NCBI RefSeq assembly: GCF_030409235.1
Contig: NZ_JAUFPO010000006.1
Coordinates: forward strand, 124,001 to 188,000
Reading direction: 5' to 3'
From: Halomonas almeriensis
GTDB lineage: Bacteria > Pseudomonadota > Gammaproteobacteria > Pseudomonadales > Halomonadaceae
DNA: 64,000 nt
Shown: positions 38,651 to 49,254 of the stretch, piece by piece
Numbering within the stretch: the first letter of the stretch is position 1
Layout: each line of letters begins with the position of its first letter
Program-made: the position numbers and the translations under genes
Notes under the pieces: model-generated
The model's database searches: none
What the model saw: only the letters and a program-made list of their open reading frames with translations
Told to the model about the DNA's origin: nothing

Positions 38651-39118
38651 ATGAAGCGTAGCAAGACAATGGAGCTCGGCGTCGGGCTGTTCATGCTGGC
38701 CGGTATCGCCGGGCTGGTGTTCCTGGGCCTGAGGGTCAGTGGCCTGAGCCTGGACACGCCGGAGAGCCGGTTCGAGCTGCATGCCAACTTCGCCAACATC
38801 GGCGGCCTGAAACCGCGTGCTCGGGTGACCATGGCCGGCGTGACAGTGGGGCGGGTGGAAAGTATCGAGCTGGATACCGACTGGTATGACGCCCATGTGG
38901 TCATGGAGCTCGATGGTGACCTGGAAGACACCCTGCCCGAGGACAGCACGGCGGCGATTCTGACCTCCGGGCTGCTGGGCGAGCAGTACATCGGTCTCTC
39001 GGTGGGCGGCGCCCCCGAGACCCTGAGTGATGGTGAGCGTATTCGCGATACCCAATCGGCACTGGTGCTTGAGGAGTTGATCCAGCAGTTTGTGTCCAAC
39101 ATGGCTTCGGAGGGATGA
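38651..39118 (+). CDS. mlaD: Outer-membrane lipid asymmetry protein MlaD
   Basis: 155 residues: one N-terminal transmembrane helix (LFMLAGIAGLVFLGL) and a single MCE domain (NFANIGGLKPRARVTMAGV). It forms the periplasmic hexamer ring of MlaFEDB through which lipids pass. Its stop overlaps the mlaC start by 3-4 bases (ATGATGATG). Confidence 0.96.
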   Translation: MKRSKTMELGVGLFMLAGIAGLVFLGLRVSGLSLDTPESRFELHANFANIGGLKPRARVTMAGVTVGRVESIELDTDWYDAHVVMELDGDLEDTLPEDSTAAILTSGLLGEQYIGLSVGGAPETLSDGERIRDTQSALVLEELIQQFVSNMASEG

Positions 39119-39771
39119 TGATGTTGAAGGTTTCCATGGCCGGGCTGCGTGCCGGCGTCATGATGTTGCTGTTGTCGCTCGCGGCCATGCCGGCCCTGGC
39201 GCAGCAGGCCGATAGTCCGGAAGCGCTGATTCGCGACAGTGTCGATGCGCTGATGGAGAAGATCGAGGGACGTAAGGATCACTTTGCCCAGCACCCGGAA
39301 GAACTGGAACAGGTCGTCGAGAGCAACCTGGCCGACGTGGCGGACTTTCGTTACATCGGTGCCAGTGTCATGGGGCGCTATTTCGGTAATGCCACGCCCC
39401 AGCAGCGTTCGCGCTTTGTCGAAACGTTTCGCCAGACCCTGATCGACACCTATTCCAGGGGGCTTGTGACCTTCGATTATCGCGAAATTCGCGTGCCCGA
39501 TGCCCAGCAGGGCGCGCGTTACGATGACCAGGCCAGCGTCGGCATGGAAGTGGTGGGCAGCGACGGCACCGTCTACCCGATCAGTTACACTATGCGCCTG
39601 GATGACGGGCAGTGGAAGGTGGTCAATGTCATCGTAAACGGCATCAATCTGGGACTGACGTTCCGCAACCAGTTCGACCAGGCCATGCGCGATCAGAATC
39701 GAGACTATGATGCGGTCATCAATGGCTGGGCCCCCGAGCTTGCTGTCGACGAGCTGGAGAAAGGCGAGTGA
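39115..39771 (+). CDS. mlaC: Periplasmic phospholipid-binding protein MlaC
   Basis: 218 residues with a signal peptide (about 1-28, ending AMPALAQQA) and the MlaC/Ttg2D fold (SVMGRYFGNATPQQRSRF). It shuttles phospholipid between the MlaA-porin complex and MlaFEDB. Two further in-frame Met codons follow the first at the start (Met2 and one at residue 7); the first overlaps mlaD. It overlaps mlaB by 4 bp. Confidence 0.95.
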   Translation: MMMLKVSMAGLRAGVMMLLLSLAAMPALAQQADSPEALIRDSVDALMEKIEGRKDHFAQHPEELEQVVESNLADVADFRYIGASVMGRYFGNATPQQRSRFVETFRQTLIDTYSRGLVTFDYREIRVPDAQQGARYDDQASVGMEVVGSDGTVYPISYTMRLDDGQWKVVNVIVNGINLGLTFRNQFDQAMRDQNRDYDAVINGWAPELAVDELEKGE

Positions 39772-40109
39772 GCGTCCTGCTCGAGGACGGTAGCAATCGG
39801 CTCGTGGCCGATGGCAACACCCTGAGTGTGACCGGCAGTGTCGACTTCGAGGGGGCGGCGGCGCTGGCCGCTGCCGGCCGCGAATGGCTGGATGCCTGCC
39901 GGCGGGGCGCTGACGTGGCCTTGGATCTGCGCGGAGTTGACACCGTCAGCAGTGCGGCGGTCAGCATGCTGCTGGAGTGGCTTCGCCAGGCCAGCCGCAG
40001 CGGGCTGGCCGTGACCAGTGTTCGCCTTTCCGCCCCTCTGGCGCGCCTGACGGAAGTGGCAGAACTGGATAGCCTCCTGCCCGGCGCGTCCGCTGCATCG
40101 AAGGGGTAA
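39768..40109 (+). CDS. mlaB: STAS-domain protein MlaB
   Basis: 113 residues, starting GTG in the GTGA overlap with mlaC. The STAS domain has the conserved VALDLRGVDTVSSAAVSML segment with the serine/threonine loop. MlaB binds MlaF and is needed for assembly and activity of the transporter. It is the last mla gene; a 111-bp gap separates it from ibaG. Confidence 0.92.
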   Translation: MSVLLEDGSNRLVADGNTLSVTGSVDFEGAAALAAAGREWLDACRRGADVALDLRGVDTVSSAAVSMLLEWLRQASRSGLAVTSVRLSAPLARLTEVAELDSLLPGASAASKG

Positions 40110-40220
40110 AGCGGCGCTGCGTCATCGCCAAATGCCCTGCTTTTCTTTACCATGTCGGCACAATAGCGCTGACATTTTTATGTGGTGCCATCACCGACGA
40201 CATCGAAAAGCGAGGATTCC

Positions 40221-41752
<1,532 letters not shown>

Positions 41753-41772
41753 AGTCGACAACGGGCAATACC

Positions 41773-42426
41773 ATGAGCAAGCAATTGATCCTGGCCCTTT
41801 CCAAGGGGCGCATCCTCGACGAGACGCTGCCGCTGCTGGCGGATGCCGGCATTACACCGGCCGAGGACCTCGGCTCGAGTCGCAAACTGCTTTTCGACAC
41901 CAACCTGCCGGACGTCAAGCTGGTGGTGATCCGGGCCACCGATGTGCCGACCTACGTCCAGCTGGGCGCCGCGGATGTCGGGGTGGCCGGCAAGGATGTG
42001 CTGCTCGAGCATGGAGCCGAAGGGCTGTATGAGCCGCTGGACCTGGACATTGCCCGCTGCAAGCTGATGACCGCGGGCATCAGCGGCGCCGCGCCCAGTC
42101 AGGCAAGGCGGCGGGTCGCGACCAAGTTTGTCGATGTGGCGCGGCGCTACTATGCGCAGCAGGGCGTTCAGGCCGAGGTCATCAAGCTGTACGGGGCCAT
42201 GGAGCTGGCGCCGTTGATGAATCTGGCCGACGAGATCGTCGACATCGTCGATACCGGCAATACCCTGCGCGCCAATGGTATGGAACCGCGCGAACTGATT
42301 GCCTCGATCAGTACCCGTCTGGTGGTCAACAAGGCTGCCATGACTATGAAGCACGATCGCCTCAAGCCGTTGATCGCCCGGTTGAGCGAGGCCGTGGCCA
42401 GTCGTCGTGAAACCCAGGGCGCCTGA
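41773..42426 (+). CDS. hisG: ATP phosphoribosyltransferase catalytic subunit, short form
   Basis: 217 residues starting [14 protein letters not shown]. The C-terminal regulatory domain of long HisG is absent, so this is the HisGS form that needs HisZ (not in this window) for activity and histidine feedback. It catalyses the first histidine step, ATP plus [20 protein letters not shown] is the PRPP-binding segment. hisD follows after 34 bp. Confidence 0.96.
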   Translation: MSKQLILALSKGRILDETLPLLADAGITPAEDLGSSRKLLFDTNLPDVKLVVIRATDVPTYVQLGAADVGVAGKDVLLEHGAEGLYEPLDLDIARCKLMTAGISGAAPSQARRRVATKFVDVARRYYAQQGVQAEVIKLYGAMELAPLMNLADEIVDIVDTGNTLRANGMEPRELIASISTRLVVNKAAMTMKHDRLKPLIARLSEAVASRRETQGA

Positions 42427-42460
42427 CCGGGCGACCCATTCCTGCAAGGGGACCCATCTC

Positions 42461-43783
42461 ATGAGCGAAGCGCCTGCCAATGGCCTGGCCATCAACCGCC
42501 TGGCCACCACCGACGCGGACTTCGAGTCACGGCTCGAGGCACTGCTGGCCTGGGAAGGCGTCTCCGATGCCCAGGTGCAGCAACGCGTCGATGAAATCCT
42601 CTCGGCTGTCAGGCAACGGGGCGATGCCGCCCTGGTGGAGTACAGCAATCGTTTCGACCGCCTGGCGGTCAGCAGCATGGCCGAGCTGACGCTGGGCCCC
42701 GATCGACTGCGTCAGGCCCATGACAACCTGCCGGCCGAACAGCGCGATGCACTGGCGCATGCGGCCGAACGGATTCGTCACTATCACGAGCAGCAGAAGC
42801 CGGCGTCCTGGCAGTACACCGAGGCCGATGGCACCGTGCTGGGTCAGCAGGTGACTGCTTTGGATCGTGCCGGCATCTATGTGCCCGGCGGCAAGGCGGC
42901 CTATCCGTCCTCGGTGCTGATGAATGCCATCCCGGCCCATGTCGCCGGCGTCGCCGAGATCGTCATGGTGGTGCCGACCCCGGATGGGGTGCTCAATGAC
43001 CTCGTGCTGGCGGCGGCCTATCTCGCAGGTGTCGATCATGTCTTCACCCTGGGGGGCGCCCAGGCGGTGGCGGCACTGGCCTATGGTACCGAGACGGTGC
43101 CGCGGGTCGACAAGATAGTCGGGCCGGGCAATATCTATGTGGCGACCGCCAAGCGCACCGTGTTCGGTCGTGTGGGCATCGACATGATCGCTGGTCCCTC
43201 CGAGATCCTGGTGGTCTCGGATGGCCAGACCGATGCTGACTGGCTGGCCATGGACCTGTTTTCCCAGGCCGAGCACGACGAGGATGCCCAGGCCATTCTG
43301 GTCAGCTGGGACGCCGCGCACCTGGATGAAGTGGCCGAGGCCATGGCCCGTCAGTTGCCCAGCCTGGAGCGGGCGGAGATCGTGCGCACCTCGCTGGCTG
43401 ATCGCGGCGCCCTGATTCACTGTCAGGATCCGGCACAAGCCGCGGCCCTGATCAATCGCATTGCGCCGGAGCACCTCGAGCTGTCGGTGGCGAGCCCGGA
43501 ATCCTGGCTGTCGGATGTGCGCCATGCCGGTGCCATCTTTATGGGGCGGCATACGGCTGAGGCCCTGGGCGATTACTGCGCCGGACCCAACCACGTATTG
43601 CCGACCTCGGGCACCGCACGCTTCTCGTCGCCGCTGGGCGTCCATGACTTCCAGAAACGCTCTTCGGTGATCCACTGCTCCGCGCAGGGGGCCTCACGAC
43701 TGGGTGCCACGGCCTCGGTGCTGGCCAGGGGCGAGTCGCTCACCGCCCACGCGCGCAGTGCCGAGTACCGTATTCGCGACTGA
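42461..43783 (+). CDS. hisD: Histidinol dehydrogenase
   Basis: 440 residues. [19 protein letters not shown], the zinc/NAD region [11 protein letters not shown], and the catalytic Glu-His pair in IAPEHLELS are visible. It oxidises histidinol to histidine in two NAD+ steps. A strong terminator lies 26 bp after the stop. In Pseudomonas hisC follows here, but in this window the next gene is the convergent protease. Confidence 0.97.
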   Translation: MSEAPANGLAINRLATTDADFESRLEALLAWEGVSDAQVQQRVDEILSAVRQRGDAALVEYSNRFDRLAVSSMAELTLGPDRLRQAHDNLPAEQRDALAHAAERIRHYHEQQKPASWQYTEADGTVLGQQVTALDRAGIYVPGGKAAYPSSVLMNAIPAHVAGVAEIVMVVPTPDGVLNDLVLAAAYLAGVDHVFTLGGAQAVAALAYGTETVPRVDKIVGPGNIYVATAKRTVFGRVGIDMIAGPSEILVVSDGQTDADWLAMDLFSQAEHDEDAQAILVSWDAAHLDEVAEAMARQLPSLERAEIVRTSLADRGALIHCQDPAQAAALINRIAPEHLELSVASPESWLSDVRHAGAIFMGRHTAEALGDYCAGPNHVLPTSGTARFSSPLGVHDFQKRSSVIHCSAQGASRLGATASVLARGESLTAHARSAEYRIRD

Positions 43784-43808
43784 GTGGTGCGGCGGCCCGT
43801 TTCCCTTC

Positions 43809-43838
43809 GATGCCCCGCCTGTCGGGGCATCGTTGTTT
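43809..43838 (+). terminator. Intrinsic terminator after hisD (probably bidirectional)
   Basis: GATGCCCCG (43809-43817), loop CCTGT, CGGGGCATC (43823-43831), then GTTGTTTT. The 9-bp GC-rich stem with a T-run ends the mla-murA-his transcript, and it also lies just beyond the stop of the convergent protease gene. Confidence 0.85.
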
Positions 43839-43853
43839 TCGGGTAGGGCCGGC

Positions 43854-45179
43854 CTAGGGCGTCTCGCCGGCCGCGGTGGCGCTGTCGGTCGTGTCGCCGT
43901 TGGCCGGGTCAGGGCGCTCTTCCGCGTCGCTTTCCGCCGGCGATGACGAGGTGTTCTGGCCGGTCTTCGCTTCGTCAGGGGTGTCGGGGCTGCTCGGAAC
44001 CGGGCGATTCGGGGTCGGGCGCTCGGCCACGGTGAGCGTGACCTGCCGGGTCTCGCCACCGCGCACGATGGTCACTGGCAACGCATTGCCGGGCCTGACG
44101 GCGGCGATATCGCTCATGGTCTGGCGCGGATCTAGGATGGGCTCACCGTCGACTTTCAACAGGACATCCCCGGGCTGCAGGCCCGCCCGGGCGGCGGGGC
44201 CGTTGGGCAAGACATTGGCAATGACCACCCCGTTGGGGGTCTCGAGGCCGAAGGAGGCGGCCAGTTCGGCATCCAGCTCCTGAGCCTCGATGCCCAGCCA
44301 GCCGCGGATCACTCGGCCCTTGGTGACGATTTCCTTGAGGATGTTGCTGGCCAGGTTGGCGGGGATGGCAAAGCCGATGCCCTGGGAGCCACCGGAGCGC
44401 GAGAAGATGGCGGTGTTGATCCCGACCAGGGCGCCCTGCGGGTCGATCAGGGCGCCCCCGGAATTGCCCGGGTTGATGGCGGCATCGGTCTGGATGAAGT
44501 CCTCGTAGGCACTCAACCCCAGGTGGCTGCGGCCGGTGGCACTGATGATGCCCATGGTCACGGTCTGGCCCACGCCGAAGGGGTTGCCGATGGCCAGCGA
44601 GACATCGCCGACCGCGACCTCCTGGGTGTCACTGAGCTCGATCACCGGGGGGTCGTCGAGATCGATGCGCAGCACCGCCAGATCGCTTTCCGGGTCGGTC
44701 CCGACCACTTCCGCCAGGGTTTCCCGGCCGTCACGCAAGGCGACCTGGATCTGGTCGGCGCCCCGGATGACATGGTTGTTGGTGAGCACATAGCCCTGCT
44801 CACTGACGATCACCCCGGATCCCAGGCTGGAGAGCATGCGCTCCCGACTGGGGGCATCATCCCCAAAGAATTGACGGAAGAAGGGGTCCGACATCAGCGG
44901 GTGCGAGTCGCGCTCGACCACGCGCGACGAATAGATATTGACCACCGCCGGTGCGGCGCGTTCGACGGCGTCGGCGTAACTGACCGGGCCGCTGCCTCTC
45001 GCCAGGGGAGCCGCCTGGCGCAGGTCCGGCGCCGGGCGGGCCTGTTCTGACGAGCCAGCCGTGTCGCCGGGAGTATCGTTTGCCTGGCGCCCCAGTAGCT
45101 GGGGAAAGGCGTTGAGCAGCACGATGGCCGCCAGGACGCCGATCAGGATAGGCCAGAGATAGGGCAGGGCGCGTCGCAT
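43854..45179 (-). CDS. degS: DegS/AlgW-like periplasmic serine protease (HtrA family, one PDZ)
   Basis: 441 residues from MRRALPYLW. An N-terminal membrane anchor (LWPILIGVLAAIVLLNAF) precedes a trypsin-like domain with His136 (LTNNHVIRG), Asp166 (ESDLAVL) and Ser240 (NPGNSGGAL), and one PDZ domain (about 285-385). One PDZ plus an anchor fits DegS/AlgW, which cuts the anti-sigma factor RseA/MucA in envelope stress, rather than two-PDZ DegP. The last ~55 residues form an unusual acidic, Ser/Thr/Pro-rich tail. The gene position matches algW of Pseudomonas. Confidence 0.9.
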   Translation of the reverse strand: MRRALPYLWPILIGVLAAIVLLNAFPQLLGRQANDTPGDTAGSSEQARPAPDLRQAAPLARGSGPVSYADAVERAAPAVVNIYSSRVVERDSHPLMSDPFFRQFFGDDAPSRERMLSSLGSGVIVSEQGYVLTNNHVIRGADQIQVALRDGRETLAEVVGTDPESDLAVLRIDLDDPPVIELSDTQEVAVGDVSLAIGNPFGVGQTVTMGIISATGRSHLGLSAYEDFIQTDAAINPGNSGGALIDPQGALVGINTAIFSRSGGSQGIGFAIPANLASNILKEIVTKGRVIRGWLGIEAQELDAELAASFGLETPNGVVIANVLPNGPAARAGLQPGDVLLKVDGEPILDPRQTMSDIAAVRPGNALPVTIVRGGETRQVTLTVAERPTPNRPVPSSPDTPDEAKTGQNTSSSPAESDAEERPDPANGDTTDSATAAGETP

Positions 45180-45276
45180 GCGGAGGAAGTTCCTTGTGCC
45201 TGGTCGCCGGGGCGGGTAAGCGCTGGTTACAATGCGGGATGGTAACATTTCATCCCCAACCACGCCCGGAGGCTGC

Positions 45277-46038
45277 ATGACGAATCGCGATGAACTGGTC
45301 GCCGCCTGTGACACCGAGCTCGCCGCGGCGGGCTTCAGGGATTTTACGGCCAATGGCCTCCAGGTCAGTGGTCGAGGCGAGATTACCCGAGTCCTCTCCG
45401 GGGTCACGGCCTGCCAGGCACTGCTGGACGAAGCCGTGGCCTGGCAGGCCGACATGGTGCTGGTCCATCACGGCTATTTCTGGAAGAACGAACCGGTGCA
45501 GGTCGTCGGCATGAAGCGCCAGCGCCTGGCAACCCTGCTGGGACATGACATCAACCTGCTGGCCTACCATCTGCCACTCGATGCCCATGCGACACTGGGC
45601 AACAATGCCAGGCTGGCCGATCGACTGGGCTTTGAGGTCAGCGGCTGTCTGGACGGCGAGCTCGGCCAGGGGCTGCTGTGGCACGGTTCGCTCACGACGC
45701 CCATGACAGCCACCGACCTGGCACAGCATGTCGGCGAGCGGCTGGCCCGCGAGCCACTGCTCATCGAATCACCCCGGGCCAGTGACATTCGGCGAGTCGC
45801 CTGGTGTACCGGCGGCGCCCAGGACATGATCATCCAGGCGGCCGAGGCCGGCGCGGACGCCTTCATTTCCGGCGAGATCTCCGAACGCACCACGCATCTG
45901 GCCCGCGAGATGGGCATTCACTATCTGGCGGCAGGCCACCATGCCACGGAACGCTATGGCGTCCAGGCCCTGGGCGAGTGGCTGGCGGAAGGCTTCGGCG
46001 TCGAGCATCGTTTCGTGGATATCGACAACCCGGCCTGA
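45277..46038 (+). CDS. Nif3-like dinuclear metal centre hexameric protein (YbgI family)
   Basis: 253 residues starting MTNRDELVAA with GGAGG upstream. Metal-ligand motifs LVHHGYFWK, AYHLPLDAH, and the C-terminal AGHHATERYG match the Nif3/YbgI family, annotated as GTP cyclohydrolase I type 2-like with uncertain substrate. It is divergent from the protease gene and convergent with zapG/yhcB. The true cellular role is unknown. Confidence 0.93.
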   Translation: MTNRDELVAACDTELAAAGFRDFTANGLQVSGRGEITRVLSGVTACQALLDEAVAWQADMVLVHHGYFWKNEPVQVVGMKRQRLATLLGHDINLLAYHLPLDAHATLGNNARLADRLGFEVSGCLDGELGQGLLWHGSLTTPMTATDLAQHVGERLAREPLLIESPRASDIRRVAWCTGGAQDMIIQAAEAGADAFISGEISERTTHLAREMGIHYLAAGHHATERYGVQALGEWLAEGFGVEHRFVDIDNPA

Positions 46039-46039
46039 A

Positions 46040-46069
46040 TGCCGGCCCCCTGACGTGGGAGGGCCGGCA
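46040..46069. terminator. Hairpin between the convergent nif3-like and yhcB genes
   Basis: A perfect 9-bp stem TGCCGGCCC (46040-46048)/GGGCCGGCA (46061-46069) with a 12-base loop lies between two convergent stop codons. There is no T-run, so intrinsic termination is uncertain, but position and strength fit a bidirectional transcript end. Confidence 0.5.
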
Positions 46070-46081
46070 GGATCGCGGTAT

Positions 46082-46510
46082 TCAGTAGCGGGGGGGTTGC
46101 GCCGGAGGAGTCTGGCCGGATTTGAGACCGAAATCCTCCGAGAGGGTGCCGCGGTTGCCATCGGCATAATCGCGCGGTGCGTCCACGTCATCCTTTTGCT
46201 CGTCGGCCTGCTTCAAGTCCGGCTGGCTGGGTTGTGGCGAGTCCAGGCGCACTGCCGAGTCGTGGATCTCCTCCTGGAGGCTGCGCCCACTCGCCAGCAG
46301 GGCCGAGAGGAGGTTGTCGGCACGCTCGAAATGTTCGCTCAGCTGGCTGCGCAGCTCGGCCAGCTCACGATCTCGCTCCGCCAGGCGCTTGCGCAATTTC
46401 TGGGCACTTCGCGCGCCGCCATTGAGCAGATGATAACCCAGTGCGCCAATGCCGACGCCGGCCAGCAAACAGGCGATGACCAGCATTTCGTTGATGTTGC
46501 CTAATTCCAC
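46082..46510 (-). CDS. zapG: YhcB/ZapG-family (DUF1043) inner-membrane protein
   Basis: 142 residues from a GTG with AGGGAG 6 bases upstream. One N-terminal transmembrane helix (MLVIACLLAGVGIGALGYH) is followed by a coiled coil (KLRKRLAERDRELAELRSQL, about 33-70) and a disordered C-terminus. YhcB (ZapG) binds division and cell-wall proteins in E. coli. An ATG far upstream would add 64 unconserved residues and is rejected. It is divergent from zapE. Confidence 0.9.
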   Translation of the reverse strand: MELGNINEMLVIACLLAGVGIGALGYHLLNGGARSAQKLRKRLAERDRELAELRSQLSEHFERADNLLSALLASGRSLQEEIHDSAVRLDSPQPSQPDLKQADEQKDDVDAPRDYADGNRGTLSEDFGLKSGQTPPAQPPRY

Positions 46511-46679
46511 GTGCTTCTCCCTGTATCGTCGTTCGGCCTGACGTGGTTCATGGATCGGGGAAATCTCAGGCGCCATTATAGAGCCCGGGCCAGCGTCGGG
46601 GTCAACGCCGGCAATGTCAGGACGGGCAGGGAGGCGTATAATGGCGTTTTCGACAGCAGTCCAGAAGGGATGGTGAACA

Positions 46680-47864
46680 ATGCCCCACAGCGACCCTGCC
46701 ACGCCGTTCGATACCTCCTCGGCGACGTCGCCGCTGCAGCGCTACCGTGCGGACCTGGAGCGCGAAGGCTTCGAGCATGATACCGCCCAGGAGCAGGCCG
46801 TTCAGCATCTGCAGCGCCTGCATGACGAGCTGCTGACCACCCCGCGTGAACCTGCCGTCAGGGGAGCGTCGGAGGGGTCGAGCTGGAAGGCCAGGGTGGC
46901 CGGTCTGTTCGGCCGCCAGGCCTCGTCATCCCGGGCGCCGATGCCCGCGATCCAGGGCTTGTATTTCTGGGGCGGTGTCGGCCGCGGCAAGACTTACCTG
47001 GTGGATGCGTTCTACGAGTCGCTGCCCTTTGACGAAAAGATGCGCACGCACTTTCATCGCTTCATGCAACGGGTTCACGACGAGCTGGAGCGCTACAAGG
47101 GGCGCACCAATCCGTTGACGCTGGTCGCCGAGCAGCTTGCCTCCGAGGCCCGGGTGATCTGCTTCGACGAATTCTTCGTCAAGGACATCACCGATGCCAT
47201 GATCCTGGCCAACCTGCTGGAAGCCCTTTTTGCCCGTGATGTGGTGCTGGTGGCGACCTCCAACATCGAGCCGGCCGAGCTTTACAAGGATGGCCTGCAG
47301 CGTGCCCGCTTTCTACCGGCCATCGACCTGCTCGAACGCCACTGTGAGGTCGTCAATGTCGATGCGGGCGTCGACTACCGGCTGCGCACCCTGGAGCAGG
47401 CGGAGATCTTTCACTCGCCCCTGGACGATGCCGCTGAGGCCGAGCTTGAGCACAGCTTTCATTCCCTGGCAGGGGGCGAGGGCCGTCAGGACCTGGCCAT
47501 CGAGGTCAATCACCGCCAGCTGGCAACGCGGCGCCAGCATGAAGGCGTGGTGTGGTTCGAGTTCAGCGAGCTGTGCGATGGTCCTCGCAGCCAGAACGAC
47601 TACATCGAGCTGGCCCGCGAGTATCACAGCGTGCTGGTCTCCAATGTCACCCGCATGGACGCCACCACCGACGACCTGGCCCGACGTTTCATCAACATGG
47701 TCGACGAATTCTACGACCGCGGTGTCAAGTTGCTGATGTCCGCCGAAGCCCCGGCCGAGCAGCTTTACCAGGGCGGCAAGCTGGAATTCGAGTATCAGCG
47801 CACCCTCTCGCGGCTGCAGGAAATGCAGTCCCACGACTACCTCGCATTGCCGCACAAGCCATGA
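46680..47864 (+). CDS. zapE: Cell division AFG1-family ATPase ZapE
   Basis: 394 residues with Walker A WGGVGRGKTYLVD and Walker B ICFDEFFVKDI, plus an arginine-finger-type segment. ZapE associates with the Z-ring and is needed under some stress conditions in E. coli. It is divergent from yhcB/zapG and followed by a repeat-rich gap before rplM. Full length. Confidence 0.95.
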   Translation: MPHSDPATPFDTSSATSPLQRYRADLEREGFEHDTAQEQAVQHLQRLHDELLTTPREPAVRGASEGSSWKARVAGLFGRQASSSRAPMPAIQGLYFWGGVGRGKTYLVDAFYESLPFDEKMRTHFHRFMQRVHDELERYKGRTNPLTLVAEQLASEARVICFDEFFVKDITDAMILANLLEALFARDVVLVATSNIEPAELYKDGLQRARFLPAIDLLERHCEVVNVDAGVDYRLRTLEQAEIFHSPLDDAAEAELEHSFHSLAGGEGRQDLAIEVNHRQLATRRQHEGVVWFEFSELCDGPRSQNDYIELAREYHSVLVSNVTRMDATTDDLARRFINMVDEFYDRGVKLLMSAEAPAEQLYQGGKLEFEYQRTLSRLQEMQSHDYLALPHKP

Positions 47865-47925
47865 CCCTTCGGCCGAGTTTCGAGTTGCGAGCTTCGAGTT
47901 TCGTGCCTCGGCGAGGTATGCTCTG

Positions 47926-47974
<49 letters not shown>

Positions 47975-47983
47975 GCTTCGCGA

Positions 47984-48013
47984 TTGCCATGCCCGTCGCG
48001 CATCGTGTAGAAT
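47984..48013 (+). promoter_or_regulatory. Promoter of rplM-rpsI
   Basis: TTGCCA (47984-47989) and TAGAAT (48008-48013) with an 18-bp spacer form a good sigma-70 promoter. It would give a leader of about 115 nt before rplM, long enough for autogenous control by L13 as known in E. coli; I do not see a specific leader structure that proves this. Confidence 0.7.
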
Positions 48014-48133
48014 GCTCGCTCGCTCAACCGTTGTGGCCTGCTCACACAGAGTCGGGCGGCAACCAAGAAAAATAGGGATGGTCCTGTCGCGGTGCGCCGC
48101 CAGGGCTCAACGCATCAATTTGGTGATTCACCC

Positions 48134-48562
48134 ATGAAGACGTTCACTGCCAAACCGCAGTCCGTCCAGCGCGACTGGTTCGTCGTTGACGCCGCGGACA
48201 AGACGCTTGGTCGACTGGCCACGGAAATCGCTCGCCGCCTGCGTGGCAAGCACAAGCCGGAATACACCCCGCATGTCGACACCGGCGACTACATCGTCGT
48301 GATCAATGCCGAGAAGGTGAAGGTCACCGGTAACAAGACGACCGACAAGCAGTATTATCGCCACACCGGCTATCCGGGTGGTCTGCGCTCGATGAGTTTC
48401 GAACAGATGATCAATCATGCCCCCGAGCGGGTCATCGAGTTCGCGGTCAAGGGCATGCTCCCGAAGGGTCCGCTGGGTCGTGCCATGCACTCGAAGCTGA
48501 AGGTATACGCCGGCACCGAGCACCCCCACGCCGCCCAGCAGCCGCAAGAACTGAACATCTGA
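48134..48562 (+). CDS. rplM: 50S ribosomal protein L13
   Basis: 142 residues starting [16 protein letters not shown]. It has the L13 signature region with [20 protein letters not shown]. It is an early-assembly 23S rRNA binding protein. rpsI follows after 13 bp, giving the universal rplM-rpsI operon. Confidence 0.99.
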   Translation: MKTFTAKPQSVQRDWFVVDAADKTLGRLATEIARRLRGKHKPEYTPHVDTGDYIVVINAEKVKVTGNKTTDKQYYRHTGYPGGLRSMSFEQMINHAPERVIEFAVKGMLPKGPLGRAMHSKLKVYAGTEHPHAAQQPQELNI

Positions 48563-48575
48563 GGGAGTCTTCGCC

Positions 48576-48965
48576 ATGACACAACAGTATTACGGAACCG
48601 GTCGCCGCAAGACCTCTACCGCCCGCGTCTTTCTCAAGGCGGGCACCGGCAAGATCACCGTCAACAACCGTGAGCTGAACGACTACTTCGGTCGTGTCAC
48701 GGGGCACATGGTGGTTCGCCAGCCTCTCGAGCTGACCGAGACACTGGACCAGTTCGATGTGTATGTCACCGTCCAGGGTGGTGGTGGTTCGGCTCAGGCC
48801 GGCGCCATCCGTCACGGCATCACGCGTGCCCTGATGCAGTACAACGAGGACTTCCGCAAGCCACTGCGCGATGCAGGTTACGTGACGCGCGATGCCCGTG
48901 AAGTCGAGCGTAAGAAAATCGGTCTGCGCAAGGCGCGTCGTCGCCCGCAGTTCTCCAAGCGTTAA
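48576..48965 (+). CDS. rpsI: 30S ribosomal protein S9
   Basis: 129 residues with [17 protein letters not shown] at the N-terminus and the basic C-terminal tail RRRPQFSKR, whose last residues reach the P-site tRNA. GGGAG precedes the start. A strong terminator follows 23 bp after the stop. Confidence 0.99.
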   Translation: MTQQYYGTGRRKTSTARVFLKAGTGKITVNNRELNDYFGRVTGHMVVRQPLELTETLDQFDVYVTVQGGGGSAQAGAIRHGITRALMQYNEDFRKPLRDAGYVTRDAREVERKKIGLRKARRRPQFSKR

Positions 48966-48988
48966 GCCGATTCGCTTGCCGATCCAAG

Positions 48989-49019
48989 CGCCCGGACCCT
49001 GCGGTCCGGGCGTTTTTTT
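48989..49019 (+). terminator. Intrinsic terminator after rpsI
   Basis: CGCCCGGACC (48989-48998), loop CTGC, GGTCCGGGCG (49003-49012), then a run of seven T. A perfect 10-bp stem; ends the rplM-rpsI transcript. Confidence 0.95.
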
Positions 49020-49121
49020 ATGTCCGGGCTTCACCGCTGACGCTTGCGTGAAAGACGCGAGTGCGGCTTGGGCGAATTGGTTCTATGTTTAGTAGCAGCA
49101 GCTGGCATCAGGAGGCAGTGT

Positions 49122-49203
49122 CTGACCGGTTGTCAGGCAGTCGGGATGAGCCCAGCCCGGTGCTGACAGGGCCCGCAGGGCCGTTTGAGGCAGCACCCGG
49201 CTG
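49122..49203 (+). promoter_or_regulatory. Structured region upstream of petABC (two stem-loops)
   Basis: A small hairpin CTGAC-CGGTT-GTCAG (49122-49136) is followed by a large one. CAGCCCGGTGCTG (49153-49165) pairs with CAGCACCCGGCTG (49191-49203), 12 of 13 positions, enclosing a nested GGCCC-GCA-GGGCC hairpin (49170-49182). The structure ends 51 bp before the petA ATG. No T-run follows, so it is more likely a leader element than a terminator. Role unknown. Confidence 0.5.
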
Positions 49204-49254
49204 ACCCTATCGCATCCGTGTGCTGCGAGGGCCATTCGAAGGAGAGGTCTGTGC

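Noticed and set aside
46511..46702. Longer N-terminus for YhcB/ZapG
   Set aside because: It crosses the zapE start and adds 64 unconserved residues, while the GTG at 46510 has AGGGAG at perfect spacing and leads straight into the membrane helix.
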